A stretch of DNA of 64,000 bases from Pseudoalteromonas sp. P1-25 (GCF_001401805.1 NZ_LKDW01000008.1:82715-146714); one strand, 5' to 3'. Shown: positions 38,535 through 48,199, numbered from the stretch's first letter. Made by a program: numbers and translations. Notes: a model not told the origin generated them from the letters alone.

Positions 38535-39433
38535 TAGAAATACCCCTCACGTTTTTTCTTCTCCATTGAGCCTGCTGAGTCGTGATCGATTACACGGCCT
38601 TCACGTTCAGATGACGTAGATAGCAGCATTTCTTCAATAATTTCTGTTAGGTTGCTGGCTGTAGATTCAACTGCACCGGTAAGTGGATAACAGCCTAAAG
38701 TACGAAAACGTACTGACTTCATTTGTGGTACTTCACCCTCATTAAGTGGCATGCGCTCATCGTCAACCATTATTAGGGTGCCATCGCGCTCTACTACTGG
38801 GCGCTCTTTCGCTAAATAAAGCGGAACCATTTCAATGTTTTCTTGGTAAATGTATTGCCAAATATCAAGCTCAGTCCAGTTAGATAGTGGGAACACACGA
38901 ATGCTCTCACCTGGGTTAACTTGGCTGTTGTAGGTATTCCAAAGTTCAGGACGCTGGTTTTTAGGGTCCCAACGGTGGTGTTTATCGCGGAACGAGTAAA
39001 CACGCTCTTTAGCGCGAGATTTTTCTTCATCGCGGCGTGCGCCACCAAATGCAGCATCAAAGCCGTATTTATCTAATGCTTGCTTTAAGCCTTGGGTTTT
39101 CATTATGTCGGTATGTTTACCTGAGCCATGCTCAAACGGGCTAATATTCATAGCCATGCCTTCTGGGTTTTTGTGTACCAGCAGGTCAAAACCGTATTCT
39201 TTTGCAAGGCGATCGCGAAATTCAATCATTTCACGAAACTTCCAGTTGGTGTCTACGTGTAATAACGGAAACGGAATTTTTGCAGGGTAAAATGCTTTAC
39301 GCGCTAAGTGCAAAAGTACCGACGAGTCTTTACCGATTGAGTAAAGCATTACTGGGTTCTCAAACTCAGCGGCGACTTCGCGCATGATTTTGATACTTTC
39401 AGCTTCAAGTTGCTGAAGGTGAGTTAAAGCCAT
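38534..39433 (-). CDS. cysD: Sulfate adenylyltransferase subunit 2
   Basis: The catalytic ATP-sulfurylase subunit that makes APS from ATP and sulfate. 299 residues (E. coli CysD 302). PP-loop motif [26 protein letters not shown], then [26 protein letters not shown] and [15 protein letters not shown], with the conserved end [16 protein letters not shown]. Cytosolic heterodimer with CysN. Gap of 48 bp after cysG. It has no internal disruption. Confidence 0.96.
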   Translation of the reverse strand: MALTHLQQLEAESIKIMREVAAEFENPVMLYSIGKDSSVLLHLARKAFYPAKIPFPLLHVDTNWKFREMIEFRDRLAKEYGFDLLVHKNPEGMAMNISPFEHGSGKHTDIMKTQGLKQALDKYGFDAAFGGARRDEEKSRAKERVYSFRDKHHRWDPKNQRPELWNTYNSQVNPGESIRVFPLSNWTELDIWQYIYQENIEMVPLYLAKERPVVERDGTLIMVDDERMPLNEGEVPQMKSVRFRTLGCYPLTGAVESTASNLTEIIEEMLLSTSSEREGRVIDHDSAGSMEKKKREGYF

Positions 39434-39481
39434 TGTTAGTCGTCCTACTAAAATGATTAAAAGTGATTAAGGTAAATATAA

Positions 39482-40909
39482 TTATGTATTTGATACACCA
39501 GTTAGCGGCTGAGCAAAGCTACTGGTTTGCTCGTTTTGGCTAAACCACGCAAGCTGCGAGTGAAGAGCGGCTACTTCGCCAATAATAAGTAAGGCTGGCG
39601 ATACAACACTGTTGCGCTCTATTAAATCTGCCAGCTCACCCAATTGCCCTGTAATAACACGTTGGTTTTTACGCGTGCCGTTTTCTATTATGGCAACGGG
39701 TGTAGTTGCACTGCGGCCATGTTTTAACAGCTGAGCTTGTATATGTGGCGATTTAATAACGCCCATATAAATTGCTAAAGTTTGATGTGCTTTAGCAAGC
39801 GATTGCCAATTAAGCTCTTGGCCATCTTTTTTACAGTGCCCCGTTACAAACTGTATAGCTTGTGCGTGGTCGCGATGCGTAAGCGGAATACCTGCATATG
39901 CACTACAACCTGCAGCTGCTGTAATACCTGGCACTATTTGATAATTCACGTTATTGGCAGCCAGTGATTGTACTTCTTCACCGCCACGGCCGTAAATAAA
40001 GGGGTCACCGCCTTTAATGCGGCACACTTTTTTGCCTTGCTTGGCAAAATCAACCAACATTTGGTTGGTATCTTCTTGGGCTACACTGTGATCGCCTAAA
40101 CGTTTGCCTACGCAGACTAAATCGGCATCACGGCGTACTAATTCCATAATTTCATCTGACACTAAGTAGTCGTATACAACAACGTCAGCTTGTTGCATTA
40201 ATTGCAGTGCTTTAAGGGTTAAAAGCTCAGGGTCGCCAGGGCCTGCACCTACTACATACACTTCGCCCTCTGGCTCTGCTTTGGCATCAAGCATTTGCTC
40301 TAGCTGCGCTTGTGCTGCACCGGTATTACCGGTTTGTACTTTGCTCACGACTGATGAATCAAACACGCCTTCCCAAAACTGGCGGCGGTCGGCAAAGTGT
40401 TTAAAGCGCTGTTTTACTTTATCTCTAAAGCTGCCAACTAAAGTAGCCAGTGGGCCAATGTGTTGTGGGATTAACGTTTCGAGCTTTTCACGTAAACGCC
40501 GTGCAAGTACTGGTGCGGTGCCTGCACTTGATATAGCAATGGTGATTGGGTCGCGATCTACTATTGATGGGAATATAAACGTACATTTAGGCTGGTCATC
40601 AACCACGTTTACAAACACGTTGCGCGCATTTGCAAGCTCAAATACATTATTGTTTACTTCGTCTAAGTCTGTGGCTGCTATAACCAGCATTTTGCCATCA
40701 AGGTGCGACTCATCAAAATAGGCATCAATAAGCGTTACTTCATTGTTGTGTGCATGCTCTTTTAGTTCATCACAAAACCAAGGTGCCACTAAGGTTACAT
40801 TTGCGCGGGCTTTTAAAAACGCGCGACATTTGCGTAATGCAACCTCTCCACCGCCAACAACCAGCACGGGTTTGTTGTCGAGTTTGGTAAAGATAGGTAA
40901 ATACTGCAC
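39482..40909 (-). CDS. cysG: Siroheme synthase (multifunctional CysG)
   Basis: A 475-residue trifunctional enzyme (E. coli CysG 457). The N-terminal NAD-dependent precorrin-2 dehydrogenase/ferrochelatase domain (about 1-150, VVGGGEVALRKCRAFL) and the C-terminal uroporphyrinogen-III methyltransferase domain (about 215-460) make siroheme for sulfite and nitrite reductases. Methyltransferase motifs include VYVVGAGPGDPELLTLKALQLM, KRLGDHSVAQEDTN, RIKGGDPFIYGRGGEE and PGITAAAGCSAYAGIPLTHRDH. First gene of the operon cysG-cysD-cysN-permease-cysC-cysQ. A palindromic operator candidate lies about 110 bp upstream at 41011-41027. Confidence 0.95.
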   Translation of the reverse strand: MQYLPIFTKLDNKPVLVVGGGEVALRKCRAFLKARANVTLVAPWFCDELKEHAHNNEVTLIDAYFDESHLDGKMLVIAATDLDEVNNNVFELANARNVFVNVVDDQPKCTFIFPSIVDRDPITIAISSAGTAPVLARRLREKLETLIPQHIGPLATLVGSFRDKVKQRFKHFADRRQFWEGVFDSSVVSKVQTGNTGAAQAQLEQMLDAKAEPEGEVYVVGAGPGDPELLTLKALQLMQQADVVVYDYLVSDEIMELVRRDADLVCVGKRLGDHSVAQEDTNQMLVDFAKQGKKVCRIKGGDPFIYGRGGEEVQSLAANNVNYQIVPGITAAAGCSAYAGIPLTHRDHAQAIQFVTGHCKKDGQELNWQSLAKAHQTLAIYMGVIKSPHIQAQLLKHGRSATTPVAIIENGTRKNQRVITGQLGELADLIERNSVVSPALLIIGEVAALHSQLAWFSQNEQTSSFAQPLTGVSNT

Positions 40910-41190
40910 GTGGTTAACACCTCTAAGTTAAATCTAAAATAAAACGCTATTGAGCAGATGGCAGAATATAGCGCGCATTAGTAAGTAAAAAATAATTAAA
41001 ACCAAGTTTATATAACCAAAAGTTATAATGGGTGGTCGTTTTAGGTTTAAGGCTTAATCTATAGGGGATTAAGGCGAGTTACACGCACAATATTGTGCTT
41101 ATAGTGTTTGGTTATGAGCTATAGCGAGATTACGTTAATTTGTTACTATGATACTAAACCTAATTTATCGCCTACCTAAAGGGGTTACTG
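40910..41190. promoter_or_regulatory. Divergent cysG/deoC intergenic region with several palindromes
   Basis: 281 bp without a gene. It holds TATAAC-CAAAA-GTTATA (41011-41027), CTTAATC-N7-GATTAAG (41053-41073), and the perfect 14-bp palindrome GCACAATATTGTGC (41085-41098). The first, nearest cysG, could be a CysB-type sulfur regulator site; the others are nearer deoC. Assignments are inferred. Confidence 0.5.
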
Positions 41191-41934
41191 ATGACTGAAC
41201 AACTCAACGACGCACACTTAGCGGTTTCGTTAATGGACCTGACCAGCCTTAATACAGCTGATACTTCAAACGATATTCAGCAGCTTGTAAATAGTATAAA
41301 CCCACAATTGGGCACACCGGCTGCGGTATGTATTTACAGCGATTTTGTAGATGATGCAAAAATAGCATTAGCTGCGCGCAAGCTTAACCATGTAAAAGTA
41401 GCAACGGTTACAAATTTTCCGAGTGGTGATGCGCCACTGAGCGATGTGATAAACGAAACGCTAATTGCTATTGAGCGTGGTGCCGATGAAATAGATTTAG
41501 TGATCCCCTACAAAGCGCTTATTGCGGGTGAGCACAGCAAAGTGCTCGAGTATGTAACTCAAAGTAAAAAAGTCTGTGGTACAAAAGCGCAATTAAAAGT
41601 AATTATAGAAAGTGGCGAGCTAAAAACTGAAGAGCTAATCGCTAAAGCAACTAACTTAGCGATTCAAGGTGGGGCTGATTTTGTAAAAACCAGCACAGGT
41701 AAAGTAGCTGTAAATGCAACGCTTGATGCCACAAACGTGATGCTTAATACTATTAAAAAATCGGGTAAAGTAGTGGGCTTTAAAGCCGCTGGCGGTGTTA
41801 AAACTGTAAGTGATGCAAGTGAATACCTAGCACTTACACGCTCAATAATGGGCGAGGATTATTTACAAGCCGCTACATTTAGGTTTGGTGCCTCAAGCTT
41901 ATTAAGCAATGTATATAAAGTATTAGAAAAATAA
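41191..41934 (+). CDS. deoC: Deoxyribose-phosphate aldolase
   Basis: Cleaves 2-deoxyribose 5-phosphate to acetaldehyde and glyceraldehyde 3-phosphate in deoxynucleoside use. 247 residues (E. coli DeoC 259). A class I aldolase TIM barrel: opening segment with MDLTSLNTADTSNDI, then VATVTNFPSGDAPL, EIDLVIPYKALIAGEH, LKVIIESGELKTEE, the Schiff-base Lys in DFVKTSTGKVAVNATLDA, and GFKAAGGVKTVSDA. The other deo genes are absent nearby. A GGGG-containing site precedes the ATG. The SPFH lipoprotein gene begins 13 bp after the stop, so both are probably on one mRNA. Confidence 0.93.
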   Translation: MTEQLNDAHLAVSLMDLTSLNTADTSNDIQQLVNSINPQLGTPAAVCIYSDFVDDAKIALAARKLNHVKVATVTNFPSGDAPLSDVINETLIAIERGADEIDLVIPYKALIAGEHSKVLEYVTQSKKVCGTKAQLKVIIESGELKTEELIAKATNLAIQGGADFVKTSTGKVAVNATLDATNVMLNTIKKSGKVVGFKAAGGVKTVSDASEYLALTRSIMGEDYLQAATFRFGASSLLSNVYKVLEK

Positions 41935-41947
41935 CTAAGGACATAGA

Positions 41948-42796
41948 ATGAAACCAAGAAATTCAGGGATGCAAACACTGGTTAATAACCTTGCTAAAGG
42001 TGCCATTTTGGCCGGGGTTGTTGGGTTTGGCTTAACGGCGTGTACTAACCCAAGCACGCCAGCGGGTGAAGAAGGGTATGTGTACGAAAAACCGCGTATA
42101 TTCGGTGAGGGGGGCTATCAAGGCACCATGAAAGGCCCTGCAAATTATGGGGTATCGTTGCTTCGCAATGAGGTTGTAAATATTGATATGCGACCAAATA
42201 CGTATACTGAGGCATTTCAAATACTGGCCAATGATGACTTAAATATTCAGTTTGATTTTCATGCAGTAATAGGTATTCAAAGTGGCTCAGTTAAAACGGT
42301 TGTAGAAGAGTACGGCGCAGAGAATTGGTATAAACGCTTTGTGCGTGAAACATTTAGAACCTATGTGCGTGACATCGTGCAAAAGTACGACAGTGGTGAG
42401 CTGAAAACCAACCGCGAAAAAATAGCGCAAGAAGTTAGCCTGCGTTTACAAACTTATTTATCATCAACGCCCTTTAAATTAGCAAATGTAGTAGTGGGAG
42501 ATATTAATTACCCTGCTATTGTGGCTAACGCTGTAGAGAAAAAACTTGCTGCGCAGCAACTACTAGCAGAAAAAGAAACACAAAAAGAAATAGCCCGCAA
42601 AGATGCTGAAATAAGAGTGGAAGAAGCAAAAGGTATTGCCCAAGCCCAAAAAATTATTAACGCAACGCTCACAGCAAATTATTTACAACATGAAGCTATA
42701 AACGCTCAGGTAAAAATGGCTGAGTCGCCAAACCATACAACCGTTTATATTCCAGTGGGTAACAATGGCGTGCCGCTAGTAAAAGGCGCTAATTAA
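41948..42796 (+). CDS. SPFH/prohibitin-domain lipoprotein
   Basis: A 282-residue protein with a lipoprotein signal (GFGLTAC, lipidated Cys about 32) followed by an SPFH (Band 7)-like domain (about 70-230). A helical tail carries the typical Ala/Glu/Lys-rich repeat: KLAAQQLLAEKETQKEIARKDAEIRVEEAKGIAQAQKIINATL. SPFH proteins form membrane-bound oligomeric scaffolds, but they are usually anchored by an N-terminal TM helix; a lipobox version places this one in the envelope. The residue after the Cys is Thr, consistent with outer-membrane sorting. It is cotranscribed with deoC by spacing, with no clear functional tie. Confidence 0.85.
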   Translation: MKPRNSGMQTLVNNLAKGAILAGVVGFGLTACTNPSTPAGEEGYVYEKPRIFGEGGYQGTMKGPANYGVSLLRNEVVNIDMRPNTYTEAFQILANDDLNIQFDFHAVIGIQSGSVKTVVEEYGAENWYKRFVRETFRTYVRDIVQKYDSGELKTNREKIAQEVSLRLQTYLSSTPFKLANVVVGDINYPAIVANAVEKKLAAQQLLAEKETQKEIARKDAEIRVEEAKGIAQAQKIINATLTANYLQHEAINAQVKMAESPNHTTVYIPVGNNGVPLVKGAN

Positions 42797-42804
42797 GCCT
42801 AAGG

Positions 42805-42835
42805 ACTTGGGTAGCTAAATTATAGCTACCCAAGT
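42805..42835. terminator. Hairpin between the SPFH lipoprotein and the CsgG-like gene
   Basis: A perfect 13-bp stem, ACTTGGGTAGCTA (42805-42817) with TAGCTACCCAAGT (42823-42835), has an AATTA loop. The genes converge here; the T tail is weak, so termination is inferred from position and stem strength. Confidence 0.6.
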
Positions 42836-42843
42836 TGCTGTTA

Positions 42844-43977
42844 CTAAAAGGCTTTAAACATACTACCTAAGCTATCAAGACCAGATTTATTGCTTTTAGC
42901 TATACATTCAGAATCGTCTAAAGACTTTTTAGTAGCGGCATCAGCAAGCCCTGTTACGTCGAGTTTATTCTCTTGTTGATATTCTCGAAGTGCAATGACT
43001 GTTTTACGGTCGTATTCTACGTCTTGCGTTTCAAATTCTTCGTAGTTGGGCTGGTTTCTTAGATAGCCTAAACACACTAAGTTTAAGCGTGACATGGCTA
43101 AGTCCATTTTTTCATAATGAGGCATTCTATGATTTGGTACCTTTATATCATCAACAGGTTTGCTTGCTGCTTTTACTTTACTTACTTTTAGTGGCGGTGG
43201 GGCTGTGTAACCCGATGCTAATGTGTTATTGCTGTTGTAACGGTAGTAAGTATCAGGAATTTTTGTTTCCAGAAACTCTACTGCTTTGATGATAACTTCA
43301 CGAAGTGCTTTTTCTTTAGGTGTGTCAGACCAGCCGCTTATATTGCCACCTACCAATGAACCACCAAAGTTTGTTGCGGCGCCTGTAAAATCGAAATCGG
43401 TACTGCCGCCCTCTACACTTGTGGCTGCTAAAATACGTGATGTGCGAGTATCTATCAGGCGTAAATCTATTGCCATATGTGTGCCTGAAAACCCTGCTGA
43501 TACAGAGCTAAATACATCACCAATAAAGCCGCCTGAACCAACACTGCCACCGGAACTACCATCATCAAACTCTGTTACGGCCGCAACAACAACAATTTCA
43601 GCCCCTTCAATTTCACCATATGCTGCACCTGTTGTAGCGCTTACTCTACCTGAGGTTGCTAGATCTTGTTCAGACAATACGGCATCTAAAGCTTGGCGCT
43701 CCAATACTATAAAACGGTTAGTTGTAACAAGCGCCGTTGTAAGCTGATCAGCCATTCCTTCGCCAATTTCTTTTCTCCACCACCTTGAGTCGTTCGATTT
43801 ATCGGTAAAGCGTGCAACAGCTATTCGTGCTTTGGGCCCATTATATTGCTCTTTAGCTACTGTGTTTATGTTGGGGGAATTTTGACCTGAAGTGACATTT
43901 GTTGATGTACTTTGACAAGCGCAAAGTGCGCCTGTTAATAGCGTAGTTAGCAGTAATTTTTTAGGCATTTTTAACAT
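42844..43977 (-). CDS. CsgG-like lipoprotein with C-terminal peptidoglycan-binding-like segment
   Basis: A 377-residue lipoprotein (LCAC, Cys about 21, then Gln, expected at the outer membrane). Residues about 50-240 resemble the CsgG/HfaB family: ARIAVARFTDKSNDSRWWRKEIGEGMADQLTTALV, FIVLERQALDAVLSEQDLATSG, and TGAAYGEIEGAEIVVVAAVTEF. The Gly/Ser-rich stretch at 135-165 matches the pore-loop region in CsgG. The C-terminal 70 residues (YLRNQPNYEEFETQDVEYDRKTVIALREYQQENKLDVTGLADAATKKSLDD) look like a PG_binding_1 repeat. No csgEF/csgAB or curli genes are nearby. It is monocistronic, convergent with the SPFH gene. The role could be in export or envelope anchoring. Confidence 0.8.
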   Translation of the reverse strand: MLKMPKKLLLTTLLTGALCACQSTSTNVTSGQNSPNINTVAKEQYNGPKARIAVARFTDKSNDSRWWRKEIGEGMADQLTTALVTTNRFIVLERQALDAVLSEQDLATSGRVSATTGAAYGEIEGAEIVVVAAVTEFDDGSSGGSVGSGGFIGDVFSSVSAGFSGTHMAIDLRLIDTRTSRILAATSVEGGSTDFDFTGAATNFGGSLVGGNISGWSDTPKEKALREVIIKAVEFLETKIPDTYYRYNSNNTLASGYTAPPPLKVSKVKAASKPVDDIKVPNHRMPHYEKMDLAMSRLNLVCLGYLRNQPNYEEFETQDVEYDRKTVIALREYQQENKLDVTGLADAATKKSLDDSECIAKSNKSGLDSLGSMFKAF

Positions 43978-44091
43978 ATGACTGTCCTTAATTAATATGC
44001 TTAAGGGAGAATGTGTTACTCCCTTAATGTTTATATATTAATGTTAATGTATTTAAATCAATAGGTTAAAAATAGTACTGAAACGAAAATC

Positions 44092-47000
44092 TTAGTCACA
44101 CACACGAACTTTTGTATGTTTATCGCGAAATTGTTTAGGTGAGACTTGGTACTTTGCCTTAAAGCACCTAGCAAAATAACTTTGTGAACTAAACCCCACT
44201 TTTTGTGCTACCAATCCAATGGCAAGGTCGCTCTCGCTCAATAGTGATTGAGCGAGCTCTAGGCGTGTATTTCGAATGTAATCACTCGGGGTTAAATTGT
44301 AGAGTGCTTTCATTTTTAATTGTAAAGCCCTTGGGCTTAAACATAGCGAATCGGCAAAGTCTTCAACACTAAACTCTTCGTTATAGTAATTTTCTTTTAC
44401 GACTGTTTTAACTCGTTCGGTAAACTCATAATCTTTACTTTGTACCATTTGTGGGTCGAGTTTAACTGATGCTGATAAGGCCGGTAGCTGCTTTTGTAAG
44501 TGTTGGTTAAGAACTTCTCTGATTGTTAAAAGCCCTTGAACGCGACTAAGTAAAAGTTCAGGTTCAAAAGGTTTGCTTAGATAGTCATCTGCGAGTAAAT
44601 CTAAACCTTTTAACTTGCTGTTTGTATCGGCTTTTGCTGAAAGCAATAGAGTAGGAATATGGCTTATAGCTATATCGTTGCGCAGTGCTGAAATAAATTG
44701 ATAGCCGTCCATAACAGGCATCATGACATCACTAATTATTAAATCAGGCATTTCTTTTTTGCATAAGACTAGGCCGTCTTCACCATTATGTGCGCTCATA
44801 CACTTATAGCGCTCAAAGAAAATAGAGGTAAGCAAACTTCGCATTTCCTCATTATCTTCAATAATTAGGATCTTATGCTTATTTAAAGGCTTTATGGACT
44901 CTTTCATAGGAATATAGCGCGTTACAGAAGGGCACGCAGTAGGTAATGAAATTGTAAAACAACTGCCTTGGTCAATTTCGCTTGTTACAGCGACTGTACC
45001 CCCATATTGCTGCGTTAATTGTTTTACGAGCGCTAAGCCAATACCATTGCCATGTTGTTTTATAGGACTGACACGGGTAAATCGTTCAAAAATACGCGCC
45101 TTATCTTGTGGCTTTATACCTACGCCAGTATCAGATACAGAGATAACAACTTCCTTATTCTCTTGCGAAAGTGTTAACGATACGTGCCCATTATTTAACG
45201 TGTACTTTTGTGCATTACTTAAAAGATTAGTAATAATTGAAATTACATGCTCATGTTCCATGGTTATATAGCACTCTTGCGAGGTTAAATCTTTATATTT
45301 AAATTCAATTGCCTTTTGCTCAAATAAAGGCGAAAAGTCTTCAATTATTTGAACAATAAGTGGCTTTAATGGGTAAGGTGAAACATGCTGGATCATTGTG
45401 CTTGGGCGCTGACTTAATTGTAAAAGCTGATTTATTTGATTTAATAACTTTTGAGTGTTGCGGTGAATCATTGCCAGTTTTTGTTGGGTATCGTCATCAG
45501 TATGACGCTTTTTAAGAGTTGCTAGAGGCGCCATTATTAAGCTTAAAGGGGTTTTTAGTTCGTGACTTACGTTATCTAATAATTGTGTTTTTAAATGGCT
45601 AAGCTCTTGCTCTTTTTTTCGTTCTTGTTCTGCTACCTTTGCTCTATATTTTAAAGCGATAATTAACCAAGTTAATGCAAGTACAATTAAAATGTAACTT
45701 GCATAAGCTACTTTGCTTTTCCACCATGGCGGAACCACCGTAATGTTAAGCACGGTTTTATCGTTGCTCCAGTGACCGTATTGACTTTTCGCTTTTAAAA
45801 TTAATTTGTAATTTCCTGCAGGAAGTAAGGAGTAATTCACTTGCCTTTGGCTTTGGTCTGCATATATGAATTGTTTGTTAAGCCCTTTTAATTTATAGGC
45901 ATACTGATACTGTGAGGGGGCTGCGGCACTTTTCAGTGCAGAAAACTTAAAACCAACCACATCTTCTTTTTCTTTTAGAAAAAGCTCACTGGTATAGTTT
46001 ATCAGTTTAGGAGTTAACTCTTTACTTTTACTGTATTGCGCGGATGATGTTGGCTGGTTATAAATAAGTAAATCGGTAATAACAGGCTGTGGTGGTGATG
46101 ATGAGAGAGAAAGTGATAACGGATCAAACTGATTAAAACCATTAATGCCACCAAAGAAAAGTTCGCCATTGGCTGCTTTGAAAGCGGCTCCTAAAATAAA
46201 GGAATTATGCTGCACCCCATTAGCGGGTAAAAAATGCAGCATCTGTTTCGTCCCATCAGAGTAGCGAGTTAAGCCTTGATTGCTACTTAGCCATAAGTTG
46301 CCACTATTATCTTGTTTTATTGCAAAAATATTTTCATTAATTAAACCGTCAAATTGAGTTATTTTTATTATCTTATTCGTCGCTATGTCTAATTTGTTTA
46401 ACCCGTTAAATGTGCCTACCCATAGAGTGTTTTTGTCCTCTAAATATAAAGAAGTAACCATATTATGGGTAATACTATTAGGCTCATTTAAATGGCTTTT
46501 ATAGTGTGTAAATGTTTCGTCATTTATAGAGAGCTTATTTAAACCTTCTCGCGTTCCTACCCATACAACATTATTGTGAGTGTCATATGTAATACTAAAA
46601 ATAGTGTTATTTGAAATGCTATTAGTTTGTTTATCGTACTTAAAATGCGTTACTTCAAGCGTATCAGGGTTAAATCGAGTTAAACCATTATTGCCGCCAA
46701 GCCATAAATTGCCACTGTCGTCTTCAGTAATGGCATATATGCGATTGCTGCTAAGTTTATGGCTTTGCACAGTAAATGAAGAGAAACTGTCATCAATTGG
46801 ATTATACAGCAACAACCCCCCGCCATATGTACCTATCCAAACACGCTGCTTGTTATCTTCATAAAGGCTGAAAATATTACTATTAGTAAAACCTTTGTCC
46901 TGTGCGTTATCAACTTTATAACGGTTAAAGCCTTTTGGTGTCTGTTTATTTAGCCCATCGCGTGTACCTATCCACAGAGTATTGCGGCTGTCTTTGAGTA

Positions 47001-48078
47001 TGGCCCTTACGAAATCATGTGATATAGACGTTGGGTCATTGGGCAAATGTTTTTGGTGGCCAAACTGGGATTGTTTTTTGTCATACCGATGCAGTCCATA
47101 ACCATCTGTGCCTATCCAAATGATTCCTGTTGGGTCTTGATAAAGTGATAAAAGATGGTCATTGGCTAAACCATGTTTTTCTGATGGCGAGTAGGATACT
47201 TGTTCAAATTTGTTGTTTGATAAAGAGGTAAATGATTGGCTGAATAGGCCCTGTCCATAAGTGCTAACTAATAAGGTGTATTCATCATCCAATAGTATAT
47301 CTGTTACCCAATGATCTTTTAATTGTTCAATATGATGAAATTCAGCGGTCGTGGGGTTAAACGAGGCAAGGCCCATTTTACTTCCTAATAATATTTGGTT
47401 ATCAGGGGCGTTTTTCAAACGCCAAAGTTGTTTAGGACTGTTGGCTATGAGTGTAAACTTCTCAGTTATAGTATCGAACTTAATAAGCCCTATATTACTT
47501 GCCAACCAAAGAGTATTTTGTTGACCAAACATTATGTCTTTAAATTCGATATTTGCCTGCTGTAAGTTTGGATAGGTAAATAGCTTTATTTTATTTGTTT
47601 TTGTGTTTAATTGACTAAGCTGGCCTTTATCATGACCAATCCAAAGTGTTGTTTTGTCTTGTGAGGTGATTGAAAAAATAGCTGAGTTGCTTAGGAGAGG
47701 TGCAGAAAACTGATTATATACTTTGAATTTACCTGTTTCAGTATCCAATAAATTTAACCCATTTGCAGCTGTAGAAAACCATATGTACTTGTTTGAAAAG
47801 TTAAAACAATCAGTAATCCAGTTGCCTGAAATACTATTTTGGGATGGGTCAAATTTATAATGCTTAAATTCGTAGCCATCAAATTTGTTTAATCCCCCTT
47901 GGGTGGCAAACCAATAAAACCCCGCGTTATCTGTTGTGCTGCAGGTGATGGAGTTTTGCGATAACCCTTGTTCGCTTGTGTAAGTATCGAGATAGATAGG
48001 TTTTGCAAAAACACCACAATGGCAGAGTAAAAGAGTGCAAATAATTTGATATTTAATAACTGTTAGAAGTGTGTTCAC
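44092..48078 (-). CDS. Hybrid two-component system sensor/regulator (HTCS)
   Basis: A 1328-residue single-chain sensor-regulator. Signal peptide about 1-25; two seven-bladed beta-propeller arrays of Reg_prop repeats (about 30-690, with repeated NTLWIGT-like and NSISHNxV motifs); a Y_Y_Y domain (about 700-785); one TM helix (about 790-810); HisKA with H839 in SHELKTPLSLI; HATPase with NLLSNAQKYT, DTGVGIKP and GNGIGLALVKQL; receiver with D1117 in IISDVMMPVMDGYQF; and an AraC-type HTH at the C terminus (about 1220-1325). Such HTCS proteins sense periplasmic oligosaccharides and activate polysaccharide-use genes. Best known in Bacteroidetes, they also occur in marine gammaproteobacteria. No target PUL is adjacent in this window. 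Confidence 0.95.
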   Translation of the reverse strand: MNTLLTVIKYQIICTLLLCHCGVFAKPIYLDTYTSEQGLSQNSITCSTTDNAGFYWFATQGGLNKFDGYEFKHYKFDPSQNSISGNWITDCFNFSNKYIWFSTAANGLNLLDTETGKFKVYNQFSAPLLSNSAIFSITSQDKTTLWIGHDKGQLSQLNTKTNKIKLFTYPNLQQANIEFKDIMFGQQNTLWLASNIGLIKFDTITEKFTLIANSPKQLWRLKNAPDNQILLGSKMGLASFNPTTAEFHHIEQLKDHWVTDILLDDEYTLLVSTYGQGLFSQSFTSLSNNKFEQVSYSPSEKHGLANDHLLSLYQDPTGIIWIGTDGYGLHRYDKKQSQFGHQKHLPNDPTSISHDFVRAILKDSRNTLWIGTRDGLNKQTPKGFNRYKVDNAQDKGFTNSNIFSLYEDNKQRVWIGTYGGGLLLYNPIDDSFSSFTVQSHKLSSNRIYAITEDDSGNLWLGGNNGLTRFNPDTLEVTHFKYDKQTNSISNNTIFSITYDTHNNVVWVGTREGLNKLSINDETFTHYKSHLNEPNSITHNMVTSLYLEDKNTLWVGTFNGLNKLDIATNKIIKITQFDGLINENIFAIKQDNSGNLWLSSNQGLTRYSDGTKQMLHFLPANGVQHNSFILGAAFKAANGELFFGGINGFNQFDPLSLSLSSSPPQPVITDLLIYNQPTSSAQYSKSKELTPKLINYTSELFLKEKEDVVGFKFSALKSAAAPSQYQYAYKLKGLNKQFIYADQSQRQVNYSLLPAGNYKLILKAKSQYGHWSNDKTVLNITVVPPWWKSKVAYASYILIVLALTWLIIALKYRAKVAEQERKKEQELSHLKTQLLDNVSHELKTPLSLIMAPLATLKKRHTDDDTQQKLAMIHRNTQKLLNQINQLLQLSQRPSTMIQHVSPYPLKPLIVQIIEDFSPLFEQKAIEFKYKDLTSQECYITMEHEHVISIITNLLSNAQKYTLNNGHVSLTLSQENKEVVISVSDTGVGIKPQDKARIFERFTRVSPIKQHGNGIGLALVKQLTQQYGGTVAVTSEIDQGSCFTISLPTACPSVTRYIPMKESIKPLNKHKILIIEDNEEMRSLLTSIFFERYKCMSAHNGEDGLVLCKKEMPDLIISDVMMPVMDGYQFISALRNDIAISHIPTLLLSAKADTNSKLKGLDLLADDYLSKPFEPELLLSRVQGLLTIREVLNQHLQKQLPALSASVKLDPQMVQSKDYEFTERVKTVVKENYYNEEFSVEDFADSLCLSPRALQLKMKALYNLTPSDYIRNTRLELAQSLLSESDLAIGLVAQKVGFSSQSYFARCFKAKYQVSPKQFRDKHTKVRVCD

Positions 48079-48199
48079 GGATATCCTATCGTGGTGTATT
48101 TCCCTAAAATTAGTACAATCATAAACGGCTTTTTAATCAATGTTAAGATGGATTTATTAGTGCATTAAAGAGATTTTGCTAAGTGGGTATCTTTTAGGC

